Notes under the pieces: generated by a model
The model's input: the letters and a program-made list of their open reading frames with translations, nothing else
Database searches by the model: none
Told to the model about the DNA's origin: nothing
Made by a program: the position numbers and the translations under genes
In this document: piece after piece, positions 1 through 5,392 of the stretch
How the letters are laid out: every line of letters begins with the position of its first letter
Position numbering within the stretch: the first letter of the stretch is position 1
NCBI GenBank assembly: GCA_001774995.1
Contig: MFBO01000028.1
Location: 1 to 7,009 of the forward strand
From: Candidatus Curtissbacteria bacterium RIFCSPLOWO2_01_FULL_38_11b
GTDB taxonomy: Bacteria > Patescibacteriota > Microgenomatia > Curtissbacterales > GWA2-41-24
Length of the DNA: 7,009 bases
Reading direction: 5' to 3'

Positions 1-219
1 AATAGAAAGAGGAAGCGCATAGTAGGCTACATTTTTATCTTTTCTTGCGATGGCTACTGCAAAAATTATTGCTAAAGGATACATGAAGATTCTTTGATAC
101 CAGCAAAGTTGACATGGGAAAAGGCCCTTAATTTCGGAAAAGTAGAGGCTTCCAAAAATTGCTGTCCAAGCTTGCAAGAGTGCAAGATGCAGAGCATATT
201 TGTTTAGAGTCTTGAACAT
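1..219 (-). CDS. bdbC: BdbC/DsbB-type disulfide bond formation protein, N-terminal 73 residues
   Basis: This is the start of a membrane thiol oxidoreductase that re-oxidises an extracytoplasmic thioredoxin-like partner (BdbD/DsbA type) and passes electrons to quinone. The frame opens with ATG at 219 and stays open to the window edge, so the C-terminal half is missing. Residues about 8-29 form a first membrane helix. They are followed by SLYFSEI and then PCQLCWYQRI with the redox pair C36 and C39, and a second hydrophobic segment at about 44-58 (MYPLAIIFAVAIA). The run from SLYFSEI through CWYQRI and MYPL closely resembles Bacillus BdbC as I remember it, a family of about 140 residues with four helices and a second Cys pair, here outside the window. 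No partner thioredoxin is visible; the neighbour at 399-1046 is exported and has two cysteines, so it could be a client, but this is only inference. Confidence 0.9.
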   Translation of the reverse strand, partial: MFKTLNKYALHLALLQAWTAIFGSLYFSEIKGLFPCQLCWYQRIFMYPLAIIFAVAIARKDKNVAYYALPLSI

Positions 220-260
220 TTACGTTTTTATTACACAAGTTTATACTAGTTCTTTTTAAA

Positions 261-412
261 TCTCCACTCGCTGTCAAATGATAACTCTGGGGGGGTCATG
301 ACCCTTAGTCCTGAGCGAAGTCGAGTGTGACTCGACGAAGTCGAAGGATCGAAGGGCTCAAATTCTAGCGTTTCAGCTTGAGATGTTGAACAGGTACACT
401 ACTCAAATTTGA
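261..412 (+). repeat. Dispersed repeat copy R1 (subfamily B, with palindromic insert)
   Basis: This copy belongs to the six-member repeat family of the window. It begins with TCTCCACTCGCTGTC and AATGATAACTC, closely matching R3, and ends with a tail reading QILAFQLEMLN in the plus strand. The tail frame closes with TGA at 410-412, 14 bases inside the convergent gene whose stop is at 399-401. Between the two conserved halves lies about 61 bp of extra sequence relative to R2. This holds a 12-bp perfect palindrome (293-304), a hairpin with 7-bp arms (320-336), and the motifs CCTGAGCGAAGTCGA and ATCGAAGGGC. The insert is not a multiple of three and breaks the peptide frame, so this copy is degenerate. 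The 5' part of the family (TGAGCGGGAGACGG) is absent. Confidence 0.75.
293..356 (+). repeat. Palindromic insert (TCGAAGGG-type) inside R1
   Basis: The segment is built from nested inverted repeats: GGGTCATGACCC is a perfect palindrome at 293-304; CCCTT at 302-306 pairs with AAGGG at 352-356; TCCT at 309-312 pairs with AGGA at 345-348; and GTCGAGT (320-326) pairs with ACTCGAC (330-336) across a three-base loop. CGAAGTCGA also occurs twice, at 316 and 336. A related shorter piece sits at the equivalent place in R3. The motif resembles the small palindromic intergenic repeats of many bacterial genomes that carry CCTGAG and TCGAAGG; that comparison is from memory. Confidence 0.65.
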
Positions 413-1046
413 AAGATGCAAGGATTTGATCCAAAATTCCATCAAATTTTTCATCAGGATATTTTCCGTCACCATTGAAACCGACAAGAATTAAAGTTCC
501 TGGCTCTTCTTTCAAAATAGCATCCATATAGATCTGGTAAATAGGTATTTCCGGTGAATCTTCGTCAACAAGTTTTTGTTTAATTGCTTTATGTCCTCCA
601 AGAGTAATTTCTCTTTTGTAAACTGTCTTAAAATGTGTAGCTTCTTTGTCTGCCTCTTGCTTAAAGTCGGCACCTGCTCGAAAAACACAATGTCCAAATC
701 CTGTTTTGATCGTACCGTCTGCTCCTACAAAGTTTCCTTCCTTGCCCACAGGACAACCAAAAATAGCATAAAGTTGTGTTTCTTGCGAGTCTTTTATCTC
801 CCAATCATCAGGGAACTTGTAAGAATAGTTTTTATTTTGATTGTTATACATTTTCCAATTTGCAGTTTCATTGGCGGGAGATGATATAGGTGACGAAATA
901 GGCTGAGATTGGGTTTGTTGTGCCTGCCTTGTTGCATCTGACTCGTTACCCTTTTTAGACTGCATAAAAAAGAAAGCTGAAGTAGCTGCAAAAATTAGTA
1001 CAAGTGCTACCACAGCTACTATCACGATAGAACCTTTTTTCATCAC
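399..1046 (-). CDS. Membrane-anchored exported protein with possible PsbP-like domain
   Basis: The protein has a short basic start (MKKG), a single strong hydrophobic helix at about residues 6-28 and then a Ser/Thr/Gln/Pro-rich linker at about 33-62. This is the layout of an N-terminally anchored protein facing outward. The folded part starts near residue 64 with the pattern YSYKFPDDWEI, which recalls PsbP-like or similar small extracytoplasmic domains that open with a 'Y.Y.FP..W' strand-turn; I give this as a possible relation only. Two cysteines (GCPVG and GHCVF) lie in the domain, and an upstream disulfide-forming gene is adjacent. There is no lipobox cysteine. Translation can start at GTG (1046) or the next codon ATG (1043). 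A -10 box TATAGT at 1058-1053 puts the transcription start within a few bases of either. The stop lies inside the tail of repeat R1. Confidence 0.8.
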   Translation of the reverse strand: MMKKGSIVIVAVVALVLIFAATSAFFFMQSKKGNESDATRQAQQTQSQPISSPISSPANETANWKMYNNQNKNYSYKFPDDWEIKDSQETQLYAIFGCPVGKEGNFVGADGTIKTGFGHCVFRAGADFKQEADKEATHFKTVYKREITLGGHKAIKQKLVDEDSPEIPIYQIYMDAILKEEPGTLILVGFNGDGKYPDEKFDGILDQILASFKFE

Positions 1047-1052
1047 AATTTA

Positions 1053-1058
1053 ACTATA
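1053..1058 (-). promoter_or_regulatory. Probable -10 box of the 399-1046 gene (leaderless)
   Basis: On the minus strand TATAGT lies 6 bases before GTG and 9 before ATG, which would give a transcript with almost no leader. No good -35 box is seen, so support rests on the similar spacing at other genes here. Confidence 0.4.
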
Positions 1059-1094
1059 ACACTATTAAAAATCGGGGTATTAGGGTGGTTCAGC

Positions 1095-1252
1095 CGGACT
1101 TATTTTGAAGTTACAGTTCCATTGTCAGTAACTAGTTTAGCTTTGTGAGCGGGAGACGGTATTCGGGTCGGACTCCTCGTCAGGCTTAATGATAACTCCG
1201 AGGAAGCTAAATTACTAGCCTTCCAGTTAGAAGTCCTAAATAGCCACTTTAA
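1095..1252 (+). repeat. Dispersed repeat copy R2 (subfamily A, long form)
   Basis: This long copy has a 51-bp upstream extension (1095-1145) shared only with R6. Then come the core TGAGCGGGAGACGG, GTATTCGGGTCGGACTCCTC, AATGATAAC and the peptide-like tail. Read from GCG at 1149, the plus frame gives AGDGIRVGLLVRLND, then NSEEAKLLAFQLEVLNSHF, and runs on to TAG at 1293-1295; the frame is closed upstream by TGA at 1146-1148. The six-base arms TCCTCG and CGAGGA flank the AATGATAAC segment. The copy lies between two divergently transcribed genes, so it cannot be a shared terminator for them. Similarity to the other copies fades after about 1252. Confidence 0.85.
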
Positions 1253-1295
1253 TGGTTTCAATTATTGGGAAAAATCTACCGGGATTTATGCCTAG

Positions 1296-1325
1296 TTGAA
1301 ATTATACCGGGAATCCCGGTATAAT
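1296..1325 (+). promoter_or_regulatory. Promoter of the ATPase/STAS operon
   Basis: TTGAAA at 1296-1301 and TATAAT at 1320-1325 are separated by 18 bases, close to the housekeeping sigma consensus. The ATG at 1333 is 7 bases after the -10 box, so the transcript should be leaderless or nearly so; no ribosome binding site is seen upstream of the ATG. Confidence 0.8.
1301..1325. promoter_or_regulatory. Perfect 25-bp palindromic operator over the -10 box
   Basis: ATTATACCGGG (1301-1311) and CCCGGTATAAT (1315-1325) are perfect 11-base arms around AAT. The palindrome fills the spacer and includes the -10 box, so a bound dimeric regulator would block RNA polymerase. An extra half site TACCGGGA lies at 1278-1285. 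The left arm also reads TATAAT on the minus strand. The regulator is unknown; autoregulation by the operon is a guess. Confidence 0.75.
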
Positions 1326-1332
1326 AAGCATA

Positions 1333-2298
1333 ATGAAAATACATCTGCCGAATAGTGCGTTTTTGGGAAATGTTGATCCTTTCCTAGCTAGTTTTAACCC
1401 AAACGGAAAAGATACATTGGAGATTAGCTTTAATAAAAAGTGGATTTTCGTACACCCACTTGCTTTATCAATGGTTGCTGCTCTTGCTTTAACTGTTGAT
1501 TCATCGAATATAGTTTGTGAGCAAGTAGAAGCTAGGTCGGGACATTATTTAGAAAGAATGGGACTGTTTGACTTTTTAAAAGTAAAGTCCGGCATTAGTA
1601 TATCGGAGCATGAGCCAGCTGGAAGATTTATCCCTCTTACACAAATCAAAAACTCTAATAAGTTATCTGATTTTCTAAAAGATATGATTCCTTTGCTACA
1701 CCTTGAGCCAAAACACGCTGAATCGATTCAATATATAGTCAGCGAGCTGGTTAGAAACGTACTAGAGCATTCAGCTTCACCAAATGGCGCAGTTTTAGCT
1801 GCTCAATACTTCAAAAAATCAAATACAATCAGAATAGGAATAGCAGATACAGGTTTGGGGATAAAAGAAACAATAAACGTTTCATACCCTGCAGACAATT
1901 ATCTTGAGGCCATTAGGCTTGCTTTAATGCCTGGTATAACGGGTACCACAACTAGAATTGGTGGGACTGATGACAATGCTGGCGCAGGATTATTCTTTAT
2001 CAAGTCAATTGCAAATGTAAATCGAGACTTTTTTATGATTTATAGTGGTGATTCAATGTATAAACTTTTAAGGAAAACTGGTAGAAATAAACGACATGTG
2101 TTATACGCTGACCCAAATAAAGACCAGCATTCTAAAAGAAACGATTTACCGTTTTGGCAAGGTACAGCAGTAGGTATAGATATATCATTAGATGCAACAA
2201 GTGAATTTACTGCCCTGCTTGATTATATAAGAGATACGTACTCAAAGGCTGTTAGGGAAAGAAAGCAAGCAAAATATAAAAAAGCTAAATTTATATGA
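1333..2298 (+). CDS. GHKL-type ATPase, partner of a STAS-like protein
   Basis: The C-terminal two-thirds is a GHKL (histidine-kinase-like) ATPase fold. It shows an N-box at about 138-146 (ELVRNVLEHS, with E138 and N142), a G1 box at 171-177 (ADTGLGI) and a G2 box at about 215-225 (NAGAGLFFIKS). No phospho-accepting histidine domain or membrane segment is seen, so it resembles cytoplasmic serine-kinase/anti-sigma-type or stand-alone signalling ATPases more than a sensor kinase. Residues 1-120 form an unassigned domain that is probably alpha/beta. The last 15 residues are strongly basic (RERKQAKYKKAKF), which could touch nucleic acid. Its stop overlaps the next start by ATGA, so the two proteins are translationally coupled. 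It has its own strong promoter and a palindromic operator. The substrate is unknown; family membership is firm and the role is inferred. Confidence 0.87.
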   Translation: MKIHLPNSAFLGNVDPFLASFNPNGKDTLEISFNKKWIFVHPLALSMVAALALTVDSSNIVCEQVEARSGHYLERMGLFDFLKVKSGISISEHEPAGRFIPLTQIKNSNKLSDFLKDMIPLLHLEPKHAESIQYIVSELVRNVLEHSASPNGAVLAAQYFKKSNTIRIGIADTGLGIKETINVSYPADNYLEAIRLALMPGITGTTTRIGGTDDNAGAGLFFIKSIANVNRDFFMIYSGDSMYKLLRKTGRNKRHVLYADPNKDQHSKRNDLPFWQGTAVGIDISLDATSEFTALLDYIRDTYSKAVRERKQAKYKKAKFI

Positions 2299-2597
2299 AT
2301 AAAAAACCTATAAGTATTATTGTATATAAAACTGCAGGTAACTTTGCAGAAAATAAGGACGTTGCGAGAAAAATTAGGCAAGACAGAATTATTCCTGCGT
2401 TAGAGAAGAGTCAAGAAGTTATACTGGATTTTCAAAAAGTGGAGTCAACCACACAGTCATTCATTCATGCCTTAATCAGTGCCTTATTTAGAAATTATGG
2501 AGATGATGTTCTTGACAGAATAACATTTAAAAATTGCAATGAAACTGTCAAAAAACTGATCAATATAGTTATCGAATACATGCAACTTAGTGCATAG
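2295..2597 (+). CDS. STAS-like DUF4325 protein
   Basis: This 100-residue protein matches the STAS-like DUF4325 pattern: an opening strand (ISIIVYKTAGNFAENKDVARKIR), a central strand-loop 'VILDFQKVESTTQSFIHALISALF' type segment at about 47-67, and a last helix after DRITFKNCN. In this family the central Asp-Phe strand followed by Ser/Thr residues occupies the place where classical anti-anti-sigma STAS domains carry their regulated serine; here S52, T53, T54 and S56 are candidates. It starts inside the stop of the ATPase gene (ATGA), so the two very likely act as a pair, in the manner of partner-switching modules. No sigma factor or phosphatase is near, so the output is unknown. Repeat R3 begins about 25 bases after the stop. 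Confidence 0.83.
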   Translation: MNKKPISIIVYKTAGNFAENKDVARKIRQDRIIPALEKSQEVILDFQKVESTTQSFIHALISALFRNYGDDVLDRITFKNCNETVKKLINIVIEYMQLSA

Positions 2598-2620
2598 CCC
2601 TTAATTTTATCGTTTATCTA

Positions 2621-2761
2621 ATCGGTATTCGGGTTGGACTCCACTCGTTGTTCAATGATAACAACGATGAGGTCGAAGATCCTGAGTCTTATCGAAGGGC
2701 CAAAATGCTAGCTTTTCAACTCGAGGTACTAAATAATCACCTAGTTAGTAAAGGACTCTAA
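2621..2761 (+). repeat. Dispersed repeat copy R3 (subfamily B, in-frame insert)
   Basis: The copy begins at ATCGGTATTCGGG, so it lacks the TGAGCGGGAGAC start of subfamily A. It continues with TTGGACTCCACTCG and AATGATAAC, then a 27-bp insert relative to R2, and the conserved tail. The plus frame reads GIRVGLHSLFND, then NNDEVEDPESYRR, then AKMLAFQLEVLNNHL and ends at TAA 2759-2761. The insert has CCTGAG and TCGAAGGGC as in R1, but adds exactly nine codons and keeps the frame. The tail overlaps the convergent SerA stop (2745-2747) by 17 bases. CCACTCG shared with R1 places both in one subfamily. Confidence 0.82.
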
Positions 2762-3977
2762 ATTTTATTGTTCCTGTAACTCCTTTAAGCTCCTCGACAA
2801 CCTCTTTGTCGTATTCTTTGTTGACATCTGTGATGACGTAACCCAAATCACCACTGGTCTGCAAATACTGTCCTAATATGTTTATTCCCCTTTGTCCAAA
2901 AATGGAGGTTACTTCGGCCATCACACCAGGTACATTTCTGTGCAGATGCAGGAAACGATGAGCATCGGGTTGAGGTGGAAGCTGAATTTCCGGATAATTG
3001 ACGCTTAGTCGAGTATCGCCACTGTTAATAAAACTCGCAATTTTACCTGAAACAAATCTTGCTATATCTTCTTGTGCCTCTATAGTGCTACCGCCTATAT
3101 GAGGAGTAATAATAGCATTGTCTAAATCCTGTAACGGTGAGGTAAATTCCACGTTGTTTCCTTCTGGTTCGCTTCTATGGACATCGATAGCTGCACCTTT
3201 TAACTTTCCGGTTCTTAAATACTCGGCAAGTGCTTCCTGATCGGTAACAAAACCTCTGCTTAAATCTAAAAATACAGCTTCGTCCCGCATCAATTCAAAC
3301 TGATTTGCTCCAATAAGATTTCTGTTGCTTGGGCGACCATCAACGTGTATACTCACTATGTCTGCTGCCCTTAGAACCTCTTCCATACTCTCCGCTTTTT
3401 TTGCGTTTCCTAATGCCAAAGTTTCTGACGTGTTGTAGAAGATAACCTGCATACCTAAACTTTCTGCTAAGACCGAAAGCTGAGACCCTATTTTGCCATA
3501 ACCAATTATCCCTAATGTCCTACCTCTAAGTTCTCTTGCACCATCAACCGATTTATTCCATAAACCCCTGTGCATCTGGGCATTTTTCTCTGGAAGTCTT
3601 CGCAGAAGGGAGGCAGCTTGAACGAGGGCAAGTTCAGCAACACTTCTTGTATTTGAAAACTCATCGTTAAAAACCGCAACACCTCTTTTACTGGCAGCAG
3701 CAAGATCAATATGCTCTGTTCCGATACAAAATGCACCAACGACCAAAAGTTTTTTTGCTCCGGAAAAAACAGGGGCTGTAAGTTTAGTTTTAGATCTGAT
3801 ACCCAAAATATAGATCTCTCCAATTCTCTCTTTCAATTCTTCCTCACCCATACCTCTTTTAAAAGATTCGACAGGGAATCCTTCTTCTTTAAACGCTTCT
3901 TGTGCCTGATCGTGTATGCCCTCCAAAAGAAGAACGTTCATTTTGCCTTTAGGAAATGATGTTTCTTGTTCTGTCAT
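2745..3977 (-). CDS. serA: D-3-phosphoglycerate dehydrogenase (SerA), full length
   Basis: SerA oxidises 3-phosphoglycerate to 3-phosphohydroxypyruvate with NAD+, the first step of serine synthesis in the cytoplasm. The 410 residues equal the E. coli SerA length and align along the whole protein as I recall it, including FCIGT, the run FSNTRSVAEL, HRGLWNKS, and the very end (GTIKFRVLY). The nucleotide-binding loop is GYGKIG at 159-164. The catalytic set is R241 (DLSRG), E270 (HRSEPE) and H293 (TPHIGGST). A C-terminal ACT domain at about 338-410 (HRNVPGVMAEV) suggests serine feedback inhibition. The ATG at 3977 is favoured because the 10-residue leader before GKMNVLLLEG matches the E. coli layout. 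No SerB or SerC is adjacent. The gene is flanked on both sides by repeats R3 and R4, and its last bases overlap the R3 tail. Confidence 0.96.
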   Translation of the reverse strand: MTEQETSFPKGKMNVLLLEGIHDQAQEAFKEEGFPVESFKRGMGEEELKERIGEIYILGIRSKTKLTAPVFSGAKKLLVVGAFCIGTEHIDLAAASKRGVAVFNDEFSNTRSVAELALVQAASLLRRLPEKNAQMHRGLWNKSVDGARELRGRTLGIIGYGKIGSQLSVLAESLGMQVIFYNTSETLALGNAKKAESMEEVLRAADIVSIHVDGRPSNRNLIGANQFELMRDEAVFLDLSRGFVTDQEALAEYLRTGKLKGAAIDVHRSEPEGNNVEFTSPLQDLDNAIITPHIGGSTIEAQEDIARFVSGKIASFINSGDTRLSVNYPEIQLPPQPDAHRFLHLHRNVPGVMAEVTSIFGQRGINILGQYLQTSGDLGYVITDVNKEYDKEVVEELKGVTGTIKFRVLY

Positions 3978-4001
3978 TCTATTTGAAAAAATTGTGCGTC
4001 A

Positions 4002-4009
4002 TTTATACC
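4002..4009 (-). promoter_or_regulatory. Possible extended -10 promoter of serA
   Basis: On the minus strand TGGTATAAA forms an extended -10 (TGn followed by TATAAA at 4007-4002). The leader would be about 18-20 bases. No Shine-Dalgarno sequence and no clear -35 box are seen. Confidence 0.4.
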
Positions 4010-4072
4010 ACCTTGAAGCTAAAAGTTCGAGTTACAATTTCAGGGGTTAAAAAATTGAAGCTAGAAATATAC

Positions 4073-4189
4073 TGAGCGGGAGACGGTATTCGGGTCGGAC
4101 TCCTCACTAGGCTGAATGATAACTCGGAAGAGGCTAAACTGCTGGCATTCCAATTGGAAGCATTAAATAACCATCTAAACATTGTATAA
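4073..4189 (+). repeat. Dispersed repeat copy R4 (subfamily A)
   Basis: This copy has the short subfamily A form: TGAGCGGGAGACGG, TATTCGGGTCGGACTCCTC, then AATGATAACTCGGAAGAG and the tail. From GCG at 4076 the plus frame reads AGDGIRVGLLTRLND, NSEEAKLLAFQLEALNNHL and ends at TAA 4187-4189. It lies between two divergent genes. The last codons of the tail contain TATAAT (4185-4190), which is the -10 box of the following gene, so the repeat end and the promoter are merged. The sequence upstream of 4073 does not match the R2/R6 extension. Confidence 0.85.
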
Positions 4190-4190
4190 T
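4185..4190 (+). promoter_or_regulatory. -10 box of the 4199 gene, inside the R4 tail
   Basis: A perfect TATAAT ends 8 bases before the ATG at 4199, again giving a leaderless arrangement. The best -35 candidate is ATTAAA at 4162-4167 (17-base spacer), which is weak. The box is made by the last codons of the repeat tail (ATT GTA TAA T), so insertion of the repeat may have supplied the promoter. Confidence 0.6.
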
Positions 4191-4198
4191 CTCCACTT

Positions 4199-4690
4199 AT
4201 GACTTGTGAAAGTAGTCCAGAGAAGAGCACTGTCACCGACGTTTTAGTAAAAGTTTCTGGTGACCTAGTTGGGTCAGAACAGTTCTATAGTTGGTTATCT
4301 TCGGTGAGCACACCTCAAACAAGATTATTTATTCTTTGCGGAGGCGGTTCGGCAATAACTGCAAAACTCAATGAGCAGCATATTGGTTTTCAATTTACAG
4401 AAGCGGGTAGAGAAATAGAAACAGAAGAAGGCAGCATTTTAGCACAACAAGTGTTAGAGGGTCAGAAAAGGTTTGTCGAGGAAAAGCTCCAAGAAAAAGG
4501 CATAGAAGCCACTGTTTTCATACCAGTAGTTGTAATAGACGGCAGGATTTGTCATATGAATGGGGATTTGCTAGTTGAAGCATTGCATCCTAGTTTTGAC
4601 AAAATATACATAGTTACTTTGCAGCAGCGAACAAAACAATTTACTGAAAAATTTGATAAGATCGAAGTTGTTAATTTAGAGAATAATTAG
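4199..4690 (+). CDS. Short amino-acid-kinase-like protein
   Basis: Scattered motifs suggest the amino acid kinase fold (acetylglutamate, carbamate or uridylate kinases). VLVKVSGDLV at about 15-24 resembles the N-terminal phosphate-binding strand-loop, FILCGGGSAIT at 44-54 the second glycine loop, and CHMNGDLLVEAL at 118-129 followed by DKIYIVT at 134-140 the 'N.D......A...AD.LI.LT' segment. At 163 residues it is much shorter than the usual 230-300. After the DKIYIVT strand the part that would bind ATP is mostly missing, so it may be a non-catalytic or substrate-binding-only derivative. The usual catalytic lysine can be matched only to K18. It is a lone plus-strand gene bounded by R4 and R5, with a leaderless promoter and no ribosome binding site. 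The fold call is moderate; no substrate can be named. Confidence 0.65.
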   Translation: MTCESSPEKSTVTDVLVKVSGDLVGSEQFYSWLSSVSTPQTRLFILCGGGSAITAKLNEQHIGFQFTEAGREIETEEGSILAQQVLEGQKRFVEEKLQEKGIEATVFIPVVVIDGRICHMNGDLLVEALHPSFDKIYIVTLQQRTKQFTEKFDKIEVVNLENN

Positions 4691-4704
4691 TCTCCGATTG
4701 AACC

Positions 4705-4821
4705 TGAGCGGGAGGCGGTATTCGGGTCGGACTCCTCGCTAGGCTCAATGATGACTCGGAAGAGGCTAAATTGCTGGCGTTTCAGCTAGAAATGTTGAGT
4801 AATCACTTAGCGGTTTGTTGA
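4705..4821 (+). repeat. Dispersed repeat copy R5 (subfamily A)
   Basis: The copy has the TGAGCGGGAGGCGG core (one base different from the others), then TATTCGGGTCGGACTCCTC and GCTAGGCTCAATGATGAC. From GCG at 4708 the plus frame reads AGGGIRVGLLARLND, DSEEAKLLAFQLEMLSNHL and ends at TGA 4819-4821. It lies between two convergent genes, starting 15 bases after one stop and ending 12 bases before the other. AGCGGGAG (4707-4714) can pair with CTCCTCGCT in the same copy, with one bulged base. The wobble-position changes relative to R4 (for example TTG/CTG, TTT/TTC, CAG/CAA, CTA/TTG) leave the peptide unchanged. Confidence 0.85.
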
Positions 4822-4833
4822 CAATCAGAAAAG

Positions 4834-5304
4834 CTAGGCCGAGGCTTCAACTCTATTATTTTTGTTTTCCGATGCGACTAATGTAGATCTCATTGCAATA
4901 TCTGCCCATCGATTTATTTCAGTAAGTGCTTTTTGTGCATAAACTAAATAGTCCGCAGGACTAACTTCACGCATATTCTGGTAATTTGGTGTCAAGCTGG
5001 GATTCCCACCCTCTTTTTCTAGAGGTATTTCGAATATGCCTTTATCATTTAGAACTACTATTTTCCTTGGTCGAGTGTAGTCAAAGAGATTGTCATCTAT
5101 TTTAAGCCCACCTTGTCTTTCCATTTGGGAAAAACTTTCGGGAAAGGTCTTACTAAATGCGTCTTGAAAACCCTGGTAAATTAGATCGTATTTTGGTAGT
5201 TCTGGTAATTGATGGCTAAGTACTTGCAAAAGATCTGCTTTTACTCTTAACCCTGTTAGCTCTATAAATTCTAAAATACCATCACCTGTAACTTCTGCGC
5301 TCAT
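4834..5304 (-). CDS. Unrecognised 156-residue soluble protein
   Basis: I do not recognise a family. The protein has no signal peptide, membrane helix or cysteine cluster. The first 65 residues look helical and contain LELPKYDLIYQGFQDAF-like amphipathic patterns (about 34-50). A middle section at about 78-98 (RPRKIVVLNDKGIFEIPLEK) reads as a beta hairpin. A last helix at about 114-138 contains SPADYLVYAQKALTEIN. It is acidic overall and probably cytoplasmic. The start ATG at 5304 is supported by a good promoter 10 bases upstream (-10 at 5320-5315), so the message is leaderless. Codon use is like its neighbours. It sits alone between R5 and R6, transcribed towards R5. Confidence 0.75.
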   Translation of the reverse strand: MSAEVTGDGILEFIELTGLRVKADLLQVLSHQLPELPKYDLIYQGFQDAFSKTFPESFSQMERQGGLKIDDNLFDYTRPRKIVVLNDKGIFEIPLEKEGGNPSLTPNYQNMREVSPADYLVYAQKALTEINRWADIAMRSTLVASENKNNRVEASA

Positions 5305-5314
5305 AATGTTAAGA

Positions 5315-5344
5315 ATAATAGCTAATTGCTTTGACCAAAGTCAA
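5315..5344 (-). promoter_or_regulatory. Promoter of the 4834-5304 gene with small dyad
   Basis: On the minus strand TTGACT (5344-5339) and TATTAT (5320-5315) are 18 bases apart, close to the housekeeping consensus. The start codon follows after 10 bases. TTGAC (5331-5335) and GTCAA (5340-5344) are inverted arms around CAAA and cover the -35 box, a possible operator. Confidence 0.7.
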
Positions 5345-5392
5345 GCTGGTTGTAAAGATATAATTGGAAATATCCTATAAAAGTGAAACGGT

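Noticed and set aside
1146..1148. TGA before the repeat peptide frame as a recoded glycine or selenocysteine codon
   Set aside because: TGA ends the ATPase gene normally at 2296-2298, the R4 and R5 copies have unrelated sequence upstream of the TGA, and the R2/R6 changes upstream in that frame are mostly non-synonymous.
1145..1187. Short frame starting at GTG 1145 and reading SGRRYSGRTPR, also seen in R6
   Set aside because: It starts with GTG only in R2 and R6 (CTG in R4 and R5) and ends within 12-14 codons. The base-level conservation is explained equally well by the invariant core.
4003..4236. Minus-strand 77-residue open frame
   Set aside because: It is the complement of repeat R4, and its start region lies within the plus-strand gene at 4199. 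The variation among copies is synonymous in the plus frame, not in this one.
4705..4735. Resemblance of GAGCGGGAGACGG plus ATTCG to the complement of a tRNA 3' end
   Set aside because: The similarity stops after the first bases, the T-arm pairing is absent, and no cloverleaf can be built on either strand.
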